NCBI RefSeq assembly: GCF_000803265.1
Contig: NW_014575400.1
Span: forward strand, 147,631-211,630
Reading direction: 5' to 3'
Origin: Ordospora colligata OC4
Taxonomy: Eukaryota > Microsporidia > Ordosporidae
DNA length: 64,000 bases
The translations under genes and the position numbers were made by a program. How positions within the stretch are numbered: the stretch's first letter is position 1; every line of letters starts with the position of its first letter. The notes beneath the pieces are model-generated. The model searched no databases and had not been told where the DNA came from. It saw only the letters and a list, made by a program, of their open reading frames with translations. This document shows positions 18,401-26,900 of this stretch, in pieces.

Positions 18401-20080
18401 TCCATGCTTAAGAATGAGGGATTCGGATTGATGATAGCACGTGAAATTTTAGAAAGTATGTTGCTGAAGAGAGGAGTTGAAGCCGATCTTCCTGGTGTTA
18501 TTGATAGAAGCATGGGTTTTATGTTTGATTTTTTTGAAAGTCAATATGAACCTGATTGCGAGGATGCATGCGCCAAATGTTGTGTGAAAGGTAAGTATAA
18601 TATTGGCGAGGGTATGATTGATGATGGAGTGCCTGTGAATAAGAAGTGTGTGAATGCCAGGATGAACATATTGAAGCTTAAAGCAGCCAAACAGTTGTCT
18701 GAGCTGTTTTTTAAGAAGGTACCGATAAAGTTTATTGAAAGGCTTGTTGAACAGCCGTGTGCCCAGCTTATAGAAGTGCTTGACTTTAAGGAACAGCTTT
18801 ATGCATCGGTTCTGAATGCGCCATCGAGTAATGCACAAATGTTTAGACTGTTAATGCATTTGAATGGGCTGATAGATAAGCAGGAGCTGATGGATTTGTT
18901 TGAAAAATCAAGAGGGATGTTTGAGAGGGTTTCGTCTTATAGGATAGGGCCATACTACACGTCTCTGCTTTTTGGATTAGATACTCTTTCTAGGCTGAAT
19001 ATGAAAAATAACAGTGAGCCTCTTGTGCTGATGTTTCTGCAGAATTCTGTGTATTTCCTACAGAAACGACTTGATATTAAGTGCAAAGGCGGAGAAGATT
19101 GTTTTAAAGACGAGTTTGAGCTACTTGATGCGATTGTTGGATTTGAAGATGGTGTTTTAGGTGTGATGCCTGGGATGATAGGTGTGATATTTACATTGAT
19201 AAACTCGAATGATGCTTACCTGAGAGAGAAGGGAATAGATTTGCTTATGAGGGTGAGTTCTGAAAAGGCCGAGGTGAAGTATTGGAAACGGGAGTTTCTG
19301 GAGATTTTCCACATGCTTGATTTTTTTTCGCATGAATTGCATAAGAAAACTGCATTGATGAGGAAAATAGTGGTTGATGACCCGAATGTGATAAGTGAGC
19401 TTATTTTAAGACTTGATGGAGGGTTTTTTGTATCTCAAGCATCTGATGTGAATAACAAGGTGCTTGTACTCAAGCGGATATCTTACATTATATTCTGTGC
19501 GCCTTACAACCACTTCTTAGGTGTATCATTGAAGATAGTTGAGAAGATAGCAATGCTTATAAGTCATACGTCTGCTAAAGTTAAGAAGGAGGTATTATTT
19601 CTATCGAAAGTTCTGCTCCTGAAGATGTCGCATGATAAGCTTATTAGTCTTTATCCAATATTATTTTATGATGTTGGGGTGACTGTTGAGGAGGCTGAGA
19701 ATGAAGATTTGGCGTTACTTGGAGAAGCGCTTAAGTTGTTAGATGTTGTTTTTTTGCTGAACACGTCTCAACTTTCTGAGATTAGTGTAGTTTTTCTTGA
19801 TTTTTACAGGAAAGCAGATGGAATGAGAAAGGGAGTGTTTAGCAAGACTGAAGAGGTGTTAAGGCAAGCCTGGAAGATTGATATAGATATTGAAGAGCAC
19901 CCAATGCCAGAGAAGCGGGTGCCTTTGATGATGCCTGGGAAAGTTTGCAGAGAGAATGTCTTGAGATACATGGGCTCAGCAGCCATGTACTACAACTGGT
20001 TGAACGTAAACTGCTGTGAGATAGATTATGAGCATTTGTTTAGTATGATTCTGGATGAGTTAAAGGAGGTTCCTGAATAA
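15491..20080 (+). CDS. DOP1: Dopey family protein DOP1
   Basis: A 1529-aa protein, the largest in the window. The N-terminal Dopey domain, about residues 1-300, is clear: KYEAEITKKLDAFKNAKEW, LFKRLNQCLNPGLPAGVHNKALETY and LFTFSAHSRILVTGSFLDVLEKYIIPLG. The rest is helical repeat-like sequence without motifs. Dopey proteins act with Mon2 and a flippase at Golgi/endosome membranes in trafficking and polarity. It is shorter than yeast Dop1 (1698 aa) but near full length, unusual in a reduced genome. The open frame begins at a TTG at 15485; the first ATG is 15491, with CCC 6 bp upstream. Confidence 0.88.
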   Translation: MDNSKAKYEAEITKKLDAFKNAKEWSDFISLLNSLDSTIKRYAIADVPKKKLLFKRLNQCLNPGLPAGVHNKALETYSLVFGKLSREDFVKEFDFLTLGLFTFSAHSRILVTGSFLDVLEKYIIPLGKCIEKYCKSVLIGLFPPMEFESGEYYNRARLIMMDFRKFVSTDMFYHSLWSIFLNDERLRMSISNYIFDAEKEDVIHDSMKLVSKALCAGLASESALVVRRCLDLLIYVFADTGSIEDGMITCDLVEAVVKLFVKRDLSLNKRIYAWMKLNERACRSDLALLTNVMRRFIARSSAEDMQFFFRILITLQDKGNLCEVIMYNLVFEVLESLRQHSNGDFVSVISGEFLEGHNEKIDVLKIAKVFLTSDLDGMWRIFYMKLRKELIEENECEMVSMNDECISVDGMRLGSVQDRYIESWNTNECIFTDVSQEQKIKCDDRYDAREIMKMQFDTGMRLGCDEMLDIVRYVVEEHVMVDVEVCKYHLPFLTGLVLQNSQQFDFGVLLRFLRLSIEVMKLEEGNPGRQECMQEMVYRFYIEENTELLKFIQPWLLSEISVHLERVIEFDAERLLPLMIEFMKKYGVGVFSNEFMQRYHEIVLNMPAGVIKKHLQVYEMIDINKLDCLIMFETLWERFCMSGKGACLKKKVKQVDEGLNEWRYELDVEVSDVCVASTARSNANADLMKEGLMLHWDCDHWLFAELIWLYNDVFNGEFERFLLEKIGEGQVKEVGCFLIAKIEEFKGEFDFMEVYYVINCKLDAEDSVLDMLLCSLTYFDDIFLYLIRSIERSCMNVSERMINGVSDTNRIFGVLRCIRNLLRHSRRFRNLLRESENLIESKVFLPGANVNAKEMVYRMLVHLLVHKHGCRQMNIEVVQMLEVLVRKGILDGATLNVIDVLRIAEVAKENREDSVIVLGIGSILRHSGNASVICEVCVILDSWCFYYHEMLEYIFSLPDRLQRKIIANVMSMLKNEGFGLMIAREILESMLLKRGVEADLPGVIDRSMGFMFDFFESQYEPDCEDACAKCCVKGKYNIGEGMIDDGVPVNKKCVNARMNILKLKAAKQLSELFFKKVPIKFIERLVEQPCAQLIEVLDFKEQLYASVLNAPSSNAQMFRLLMHLNGLIDKQELMDLFEKSRGMFERVSSYRIGPYYTSLLFGLDTLSRLNMKNNSEPLVLMFLQNSVYFLQKRLDIKCKGGEDCFKDEFELLDAIVGFEDGVLGVMPGMIGVIFTLINSNDAYLREKGIDLLMRVSSEKAEVKYWKREFLEIFHMLDFFSHELHKKTALMRKIVVDDPNVISELILRLDGGFFVSQASDVNNKVLVLKRISYIIFCAPYNHFLGVSLKIVEKIAMLISHTSAKVKKEVLFLSKVLLLKMSHDKLISLYPILFYDVGVTVEEAENEDLALLGEALKLLDVVFLLNTSQLSEISVVFLDFYRKADGMRKGVFSKTEEVLRQAWKIDIDIEEHPMPEKRVPLMMPGKVCRENVLRYMGSAAMYYNWLNVNCCEIDYEHLFSMILDELKEVPE

Positions 20081-20120
20081 ATTGTTTGCTTGTGATTGGA
20101 GGAATGCCCTGTGTTTTTTG

Positions 20121-20435
20121 ATGAGAGAGGTGTATGCGGTATTTAAGGATGAAGAGAAAAAGTATGCAACTGGACCTTTTGAGCCTCTTGTTCTTGATTT
20201 AGTTCAAGGCCTGAGTGATATAGCAAGCAATGTTTACAAGGATGAGTTTCTCAGTGTTGAGCTTGATGACAATAGAATTAGGGTATTGAGGAAACCCAAG
20301 AATGTGATGGTTATTTGTGTAAGCAAGAATGATTGTGAGCACCAGATGGAATTTTTGTATCGAGTCTATGGAGTATGTAAAGCATATGAGAATTTTGGAT
20401 TGATGGACATTCTTGTGGGACGGTATTTTGATTGA
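20121..20435 (+). CDS. Hypothetical 104-aa protein
   Basis: A short protein not recognised. It starts MREVYAVFKDEEKKY and has alternating strand and helix patterns (LSVELDDNRIRVLR, VMVICVSKN, then HQMEFLYRVYGVCKAYENF) that could form a small alpha/beta or longin-like fold; this is speculation. The stop-free region reaches back to the DOP1 stop, but the first ATG is at 20121, with CCC 11 bp before it (GAATGCCCTG). It lies 40 bp after DOP1 on the same strand. Confidence 0.5.
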   Translation: MREVYAVFKDEEKKYATGPFEPLVLDLVQGLSDIASNVYKDEFLSVELDDNRIRVLRKPKNVMVICVSKNDCEHQMEFLYRVYGVCKAYENFGLMDILVGRYFD

Positions 20436-20511
20436 AGATGGATATGCTTGCTTCGAAAGCATGTTATAGCATCATAATAAATTTTGGCTGGCCTAACACA
20501 GCTGGGAAAAT

Positions 20512-20541
20512 AAATTTTTTTGATAATGGATGCCCAAAGAA
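20512..20541 (+). promoter_or_regulatory. Promoter elements of the eL37 gene
   Basis: AAATTTTTTT at 20512-20521 and CCC at 20533-20535, 6 bp before the first-exon ATG at 20542. The same pair of elements precedes eL40 and uL22 in this window, which helps identify the one-codon first exon. Confidence 0.6.
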
Positions 20542-20844
20542 ATGGTAAGTCGGTGCAAGCAGATTAATTTGTAGAGTAAAGGAACAGCAAGCTTTGGAAA
20601 GAAGAACAAGAGAAACATGGAGATGTGTAGAAGATGCGGAAGGCAATCTTATCACAAGCAGAAAAACTCGTGTTCCTCGTGTGCGTATCCTAATCCAAAG
20701 ATGAGGACGCCTGCATCAATAAAGGCAAGGCGTAGACGCAATATTGGAACGGGAAGGATGAGACATATGAAGAAAGAGAGGATTGCAGCGAAGAATGGGC
20801 ATAGGGGAAACCCCATATTGAGGGCGTTGTGGGCCAAGAATTAA
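20542..20844 (+). CDS. RPL37: 60S ribosomal protein eL37, spliced
   Basis: Zinc-ribbon protein of the large subunit, 90 aa after splicing: exon 1 is only the ATG (20542-20544) and exon 2 is 20575-20844. Exon 2 opens [14 protein letters not shown], matching the universal eL37 start 'GTsSFGkRnkksH', followed by [19 protein letters not shown] with the four zinc ligands and [10 protein letters not shown]. Without the intron the frame meets a TAG before this conserved N-terminus, and the first in-frame ATG (20617) would delete it. Introns just behind the start codon of ribosomal-protein genes are typical of microsporidia. Confidence 0.92.
20545..20574 (+). other. Spliceosomal intron, 30 nt, in RPL37
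   Basis: Begins GTAAGT and ends ATTAATTTGTAG; removal joins ATG directly to AGT and restores the conserved N-terminus. The TAATTT before the AG is shared with the second intron of this window at 56305 and probably serves as a branch-site region close to the acceptor. Confidence 0.9.
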
Positions 20845-20960
20845 AGAGATGTTCTTGAAATAATTTATTTTGGTTATTGTTTTGTATGAATATGAATGTG
20901 TAGATTTTGTGTATGTTATGATGGGCAATATGATGAATAAGGATCTTTTGCCAAGCCCTG

Positions 20961-21659
20961 ATGAAACTTTTAGTTTATGCTGGTTGTGCAATAGGCGCGT
21001 TGTTTTATGGAATAGAAAGGATAAGAGATGGAATGGAGGGAGTGAAACCATATGCAAAAGAGATTGTGCAAGGATGGAACACCACCGTATACCTGATGAA
21101 TACAGAAAGAGAGATAAGGAATATACCATTTCCACTACTGATTCAGCAGCTTAGCAATTTAGATGAGTTTGTGATAGAGAGGGGAGGAAGTGTTTATGTG
21201 ATCAAGCCGTTTAAGTCGATCCGGATAGATTCTAGCGATGGCAGATTGATATTTGGCATTTTTTATGGAATTGAAAGTGTAACAAATGATGAGGTAATAG
21301 TGAAGTATCTTATGCAAAAGTGGGAAGGAAATGTGGAGATGTACAGTAGTATTAAGGTTATGTTTACACCATATTCTGGAGATAATAGAGTGGAAAGGGT
21401 GTATAGTGGAAGATCTGAACTGTGCATATTACGGGTTCTGACACCCAAACTGAATCTCAAACAAGAGATAAGGATGATGCAGATTTCTGCTTTGAATGTT
21501 AATGAAGAAGGAAATGAAAAGTATTGGATGGATTGCTTGGGATATGAATCTATGGATGGAAGTAATAAAGAAATTGTCGAGCAGGAGATAAAAGTGTTTG
21601 AGAAATTTGATAATACAGGTCTCAATGAAAAGGATATAAAGCATAAGGATGATGAATGA
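20961..21659 (+). CDS. Hypothetical membrane-associated protein
   Basis: A 232-aa protein not recognised. The N-terminus MKLLVYAGCAIGALFYGIE is hydrophobic and is either a signal anchor or an uncleaved signal. The middle is rich in beta patterns (VYVIKPFKSIRIDSSDGRLIFGIFYGIE) and the end is acidic (KHKDDE). CCC lies directly before the ATG (CCCTGATG), supporting expression from this start. It lies upstream of a tRNA-Arg gene. The structure vaguely recalls small organelle membrane proteins with a lumenal beta domain; no function is assigned. Confidence 0.6.
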   Translation: MKLLVYAGCAIGALFYGIERIRDGMEGVKPYAKEIVQGWNTTVYLMNTEREIRNIPFPLLIQQLSNLDEFVIERGGSVYVIKPFKSIRIDSSDGRLIFGIFYGIESVTNDEVIVKYLMQKWEGNVEMYSSIKVMFTPYSGDNRVERVYSGRSELCILRVLTPKLNLKQEIRMMQISALNVNEEGNEKYWMDCLGYESMDGSNKEIVEQEIKVFEKFDNTGLNEKDIKHKDDE

Positions 21660-21730
21660 ATTTATAACGAGGAGTGTAAGTGAAATGTGATGAGCAGCAG
21701 TTGTCCGGGAATGACAAAATTAAATGTTGT

Positions 21731-21802
21731 GGGCCTCTAGTATAATGGCTAGAACAGTTGGCTTCGGACCAATCAGTCTGGGTTCGAGTCCCGGGGGGCC
21801 CG
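21731..21802 (+). tRNA. tRNA-Arg (anticodon TCG)
   Basis: A 72-nt cloverleaf. The 7-bp acceptor GGGCCTC pairs with GGGGCCC, with discriminator G. The anticodon stem GTTGG/CCAAT encloses the loop CTTCGGA with TCG at positions 34-36. The T arm is CTGGG TTCGAGT CCCGG. No intron. The A box TAATGGCTAG and B box GGTTCGAGTCC are present. Confidence 0.95.
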
Positions 21803-21805
21803 TGC

Positions 21806-21810
21806 TTTTT
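21806..21810 (+). terminator. Pol III terminator of tRNA-Arg
   Basis: TTTTT starting 4 nt after the mature 3' end. Confidence 0.8.
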
Positions 21811-21929
21811 ATATTAAACCCCAATAAGAGTTATGCTACAAAAGCTGATTAAAATGCATTTTGTCAATGACTTTTCCATGAATTTGTGAATAAGAATATA
21901 TAAAATGTTGGATTATCATGATAATTGTT

Positions 21930-22679
21930 TTATTTTCTGATAGATTCTCTGTTTTTGACTGATTGCATGATTTTATCACTGATGCTCATATTTTTCTTTG
22001 TATTTACTTTTTGAACATCATTGTTGCATCCTCGCCTTACATCAGTAATCTTTTTTTCTAACTCATTCCTTGTGTTATCAAATAGGCTCATGAAATCATC
22101 AATAAACTCCTTGTCTTCAAGCAGTCTAAGCTTACCTTTGAGATAAACCTGGCTTTCAGAGTCGATGTAACCATTATCTATGCTTTCAGGCACATAACTT
22201 ATCCATAAACTACTTATATCATTGTATTTTTTCAGAAAATCAATATGCTTCTTTTCAGGACTTCCAAATACCTTATACTGAGGTGTACTTTCAACAAGAT
22301 ACTTTTTGACATACTTCAGTCCATAGTGTTTTGGCGTTATTGTCTTTTTGAAGGCATACATGCATGGCGCTTTTGTTTTCAGACATCCTATCAAAGTCAA
22401 GCTTTCATTTGGAACAGTACCTAGAATGTATGTTGGGCAAAAGTCTCTTTTCAATGTGATTATCGAACATAAATACACAAGAACATCATGTCCTATGAAC
22501 TTTAAGCCATGCTGATGCACAGAAACAGGATCACTGATGGTTCTGGTGAAATGAGGTATGAAAGGGCGCAACAGCACAACCTTTCCATTCAATTCCTTTC
22601 TTTTGTTGTTAATTATTGAAAAGCACAAGATGAGCACCACAGCAACAAACAACAATTCATACAGCATATGAGAATGCAT
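21930..22679 (-). CDS. Hypothetical single-pass membrane protein
   Basis: A 249-aa protein not recognised. A transmembrane helix lies near the N-terminus (YELLFVAVVLILCFSII), followed by a basic NNKRKE, suggesting an N-terminal anchor with the bulk on one membrane face. The body mixes beta patterns around LKFIGHDVLVYLCSIITL with a charged helical C-terminus (about residues 185-249, Lys/Asp-rich). CCC abuts the ATG on the minus strand. It lies between two tRNA genes. No homology-based function can be proposed. Confidence 0.6.
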   Translation of the reverse strand: MHSHMLYELLFVAVVLILCFSIINNKRKELNGKVVLLRPFIPHFTRTISDPVSVHQHGLKFIGHDVLVYLCSIITLKRDFCPTYILGTVPNESLTLIGCLKTKAPCMYAFKKTITPKHYGLKYVKKYLVESTPQYKVFGSPEKKHIDFLKKYNDISSLWISYVPESIDNGYIDSESQVYLKGKLRLLEDKEFIDDFMSLFDNTRNELEKKITDVRRGCNNDVQKVNTKKNMSISDKIMQSVKNRESIRK

Positions 22680-22763
22680 GGGTGCTACATTTTGAAATCA
22701 GATTTACTTGTAAGCAATGTACTTGTACAATCGCAACATAATACACTCCACAAAATTAGTGGA

Positions 22764-22835
22764 GCCCCGTTAGCTCAGTGGTAGAGCATTAGGCTTTTAA
22801 CCTAAGGGTCGTGGGTTCGATACCCCCACGGGGCG
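22764..22835 (+). tRNA. tRNA-Lys (anticodon TTT)
   Basis: A 72-nt cloverleaf. The acceptor GCCCCGT pairs with ACGGGGC, with discriminator G. The D arm is GCTCAGTGGTAGAGC. The anticodon stem TTAGG/CCTAA encloses CTTTTAA with TTT at 34-36. The T arm is GTGGG TTCGATA CCCCC. No intron. Confidence 0.95.
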
Positions 22836-22836
22836 C

Positions 22837-22842
22837 TTTTTT
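22837..22842 (+). terminator. Pol III terminator of tRNA-Lys
   Basis: TTTTTT starting 2 nt after the mature 3' end. Confidence 0.8.
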
Positions 22843-22934
22843 AGGTACCATCATACGAAACATATTCATATACATCAATAAAACAACATCTGTTATTCAC
22901 ATCTTTATTTTGTTCTATGTATGCTACAATAAAA

Positions 22935-23534
22935 CTATTCATCGGTTAGCAGATACTTGCAATACTCAACAACCTCTACAATCTCATACAACCTCTCGTC
23001 AAACGCCTTTTCAAGAGATTCTACTTGTTTTAGCATCCGTCTTATATTTATTTTCTCCTGCTCATGTGTATTTCTTAACTGCTGTACTTCTCTCTTTAGT
23101 TCACTTGTGCTTTCCTCATTGTTTATCAGATCTCTTCGAAGTGCCTGGATATACGTTCTCAGTCGTTGCTCATTAGACTTGAGTCTGTTAATCTCTTCAT
23201 ATGCATTGCAATTACACCGTTCATTAGTGCTTGTGGGCCCATGTAGCTCTTCAGTACTACTACTATACCTGATTGCAATTGAAGGAATTGCCTCTTCAGA
23301 AAAACTCATGACATCGTCATTCTCGCTATGTGTGTGTTGCTGTAACTGTGGTCCATGATCTGAAATCTGCACTAATGAGCTCAGATTAGCAATTGAATCA
23401 GAGATGTATTTTGTGATTCCTTGCGATCCGTTCATACAAGGATATCTACTTCTGCGTGATTTAACATAAGTAAGTATATCATACACCAGTATTAAACAAT
23501 TTAAGAGCAATCCAACGGATTCTATCATACACAT
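22935..23534 (-). CDS. Hypothetical protein with N-terminal anchor and C-terminal coiled coil
   Basis: A 199-aa protein. A hydrophobic segment near the N-terminus (SVGLLLNCLILVYDILTYV) is followed by a basic KSRRSR. A Ser/His-rich linker follows, and from about residue 110 there is a long coiled coil (EEINRLKSNEQRLRTYIQAL, LKREVQQLRNTHEQEK, ERLYEIVEVVEYCKYLL). The layout suits a membrane tether or SNARE-like/golgin-type factor, but there is no recognisable SNARE layer. Function unknown. Two start codons two residues apart are equally possible. Confidence 0.6.
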   Translation of the reverse strand: MCMIESVGLLLNCLILVYDILTYVKSRRSRYPCMNGSQGITKYISDSIANLSSLVQISDHGPQLQQHTHSENDDVMSFSEEAIPSIAIRYSSSTEELHGPTSTNERCNCNAYEEINRLKSNEQRLRTYIQALRRDLINNEESTSELKREVQQLRNTHEQEKINIRRMLKQVESLEKAFDERLYEIVEVVEYCKYLLTDE

Positions 23535-23582
23535 ATATACACCGAGCTAATGAACAGAAATCAAACTCACTAATAAATATGC

Positions 23583-23587
23583 AAAAA
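23583..23587 (-). terminator. Pol III terminator of 5S rRNA
   Basis: TTTTT on the minus strand directly after the 5S 3' end. Confidence 0.75.
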
Positions 23588-23703
23588 GTTGCAGCACCCA
23601 GGATTCCCGAGTGGTCTCCCAACTCAGTACTAACCAGGCTCGTACAGGCTTAACTTCGGAGATCTGACGAGTTCCAGTGCTTTTCCGTAGATATGGCCGC
23701 AAC
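23588..23703 (-). rRNA. 5S ribosomal RNA
   Basis: On the minus strand the sequence starts GTTGCGGCCATATC and contains the universal AGCACTGGAACTCGTCAGATC, CCGAAGTTAAGC, CTGGTTAGTACTGAGTTGGG and AGACCACTCGGGAATCCTGG. It ends GGTGCTGCAAC, which pairs with the 5' end. About 116 nt, the expected size; the ends are set by the terminal helix and may be off by one or two bases. It is a solitary gene, not next to the large rDNA within this window. Confidence 0.93.
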
Positions 23704-23993
23704 TGTCACTTTTACACATGCGATACATATACTGCTCATAATATACACATAAAATAATTCACTTAAATCATCATTATATTCATGTACACTTTAATACTAT
23801 CCTTATATAAACATATAACCCAAATCATCATTTACTCAATACTCATTCATTCCAGCACATATTACCTTACTTCATCATTACCTTACATAAATACGTTAAT
23901 ATTATCTTCAATACATACACTTCAATATTTCCTACTCACCACCATTCTCTTTCATATACACTCCAACACATTAATATCATCAAACATTTATTC
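23704..23993. other. G-depleted AT-rich spacer
   Basis: About 290 bp between the 5S gene and the P5B ATPase stop, with almost no G on the plus strand and no ORF that looks genuine. Short motifs such as CATCATTA and ACATATA recur loosely. Composition resembles the spacers after 60.57 kb and 63.2 kb. Confidence 0.6.
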
Positions 23994-26900
23994 TCAATCA
24001 CTTCCCTCACTATCATCTCCACACTGCCTTTTGCCTTTCAACATCTTTGAAATCAACGGCTGTACAACAAACACCGCAATCGCAATAACCGCTATGGATA
24101 AAACAACCATCACAAACTCACTCATTCCGATCTTTACAAACTTATACTCAGGAAGCCACTCCATAGCAACATCCGGATACTTATAAACACCAACAAGCAA
24201 AAGAAAATTCACAGAAATCATTCCAATCGCAAACACCTTGAAAATCATATTACTTGCTGAGTCTTGACAATGAGGCTTATTGTTGTTCAGGTACATTCCA
24301 TTCAGAATATACATAAACACTGTTCCAAAAAAAACAAGCTCTCCAGATACAGTCTCAACACTCAGAAATGCACTGGGCTTCTCATATATTGACAGCAACA
24401 ACAATATAACACCCTCGACAGCAACAGTAATGCACAAAGGTATTGAGCTCGACTTCGTCGTAAGAAAAACATTCGGCCGTGTCGGAAATATCTTCTTGGA
24501 GGCCTTCGATCGCGTAAGCACATATGCAATAGGTACAGAAACAAACAAATCCCCATGCATCGTCTGCAAATCACTCAGGAACTTCCTTCTAATAATCAGA
24601 AATACCAACGCCATATATGCAACCACACATGATGAAATAACATACTTAAAAGTAGCAACCGACGTCACAAATGCAGACCGTCCCTCCCGGATAAGATCAA
24701 TCACAGATCCTATCTCAGAAGACATAAAATTTGCTGCAAGACTCGCCTCATTATGCGCAAGCGCAAGACCCACATCCGCACTACTAAGTGCTCCACTATC
24801 ATTCGCCCCATCTCCACAGAACATAACCACACGTCCTCTTGCTTGTAGATTCTCCACAAGAGCTTTCTTCTGTCCAGGGTTGAACCTTGCAAACACAGCC
24901 CCACGTTCTAGAATAAACTGGAAGTAATGAGTGTTTCTGAAAAAATCAAATTCCCTTCCTTCACAAGCAACTACAAAGTCCGTACTCGATCCCCGATCAT
25001 TCTCTCTATACAGGCTCAGCCTCACCTTGTCAAAAGTAAATTCTTCCTCATCTCCAACACACAGCCATTCCACATCAAAAATAGAATCTGCATTCTCCTC
25101 AATCACAGGAAATATGACTGGCATAAACTCTTCAATAATTCCACATTCCCTACCAACAGATATCGCAGTCAGAATATTATCTCCAGTACACATTAAATTT
25201 CTAATCTTTGCCTCATTCAGCTCGTCAATCGTCCTCCTTGAATCAGCTTTAAGCTTATTAGAAAACACCACAAGAGCAAGGAAATTTAGTTCAGATTCAT
25301 CCGTGCTTCTGTCTATACTTTCAGATACATCCTTATATGCCAATGAAATCACTCTATACCCACCCAATGAGTACTCTCTAACCTTCTCTTCATATCCATT
25401 CGGCACACTTTTCAGAACTGAGCGTATAGACTCAGGAGATCCTTTCGAAAAAATACTCTTCTTATTTGTATACTCCACTACCACACTCATCCTTCGTATA
25501 ACAGAGTCAAATTCATAACTCTTTACTATTGTCACATTAATCTCCTCATTAATCTCCTGTTCATGCGATCCTTCATCCCTTAAACTCATCTCATCAGAAG
25601 TCTCACGCTCCCATACTCTTTCAAGTCCAAGACTTGTCGGATACGCATCCTGAATCTCCTCGTCGCTCATTACGTGTGTTCCTTTTCTGCCTTTCTGATA
25701 ATACACTGTGCCATTAGTATCATTGTACTCCTTAAGAATCGGACCATATACCTTGCTGTGCCCACCAACAACTACACTTCGCAGGTTTTCATGCTGCACA
25801 AGCCTAGATGACGAAAAAATAAACATCTTTAGATCCAGAGAGTCACCAGAATACTTCCCGTCCAGCTCATAAACAAGATGGCACGTGCTCAGTCCAATCC
25901 TGGCCTTAATGTCCACCTTCTCAATCTCGCTCGTAGGCTTCTGTAAATCATCAATACACAGTATATCAAGTCCTTCACACGTCAACGTTCCTGTCTTGTC
26001 AAATACCACAGTATCAACCCTTCCAGCCAAGTTAATCCTATCAAGACTGCTGCAATGTATATTCCTCCTCAACAGCTTCTTGTAGCATAACTGTGTCCCA
26101 AGCCTAAGATATATCGGAAGTGCTGGATTGGCAAGTGTAAAAAACAAATCAATGCTGTATGCAACATTCATCCTATTGGAAAATCCCATCGCATCAAACA
26201 CAAAGGCCATGGTTGCAGTCAATACAATAGCAACGCATAAAATACCGAATATTACAAGCTCAGCCTCCTTAACAAATCTATTAACTACAGGCCTTGCATT
26301 TAACATATTCTTCAAAATCTGTCCACGTGCTGTATGGAACCCCGTTCGTAGAACAAGTCCAATCGCAAAGTTCTCAAATGCATCAATCGACCCCGTAATC
26401 CCAACCGTCCTAGGCTTGTTCTTATTCGTCAGATTCCTAACCCTGCATAAATTCCCTCCTCCCATGCATGCAGACATAGGCATGGTGTTAATACTCTTTA
26501 GAACGCCAGTCCCTGAATATATTATCGACTCTTGATCTGCATTCTTATATATCGGTACAGTCTCCCCTGTAAGAAGGCATTCGTTTGTTATTGCATCTCC
26601 TCGTATCACCAATGCATCACACAAAAACTCATCGCATGGCTCAATATATATCACATCCCCAGGATACACTTCCTGGCTGTCTACCTGCACAAATTGTCCT
26701 GTACGAAGTACTCGGACACTCTTTTTCTTTAAAAGTCGTCGCATGCTCATTGAATGACGGATGTCCTCCCAGTTCGTAAATACAAACGAATACATAACAA
26801 TAATGCCCATCGCCATTGCATACCTTGCATAATCAATCTCACTCCACACAAGCACACATGCAACATTGGACATAAAAGTAACACTCAATGTATTCTTCAA

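Noticed and set aside
18590..18620. GTAAGT inside DOP1 (and similar hits at about 13384, 13970 and in uS5)
   Set aside because: The reading frame continues through them with sensible protein and no matching acceptor follows.
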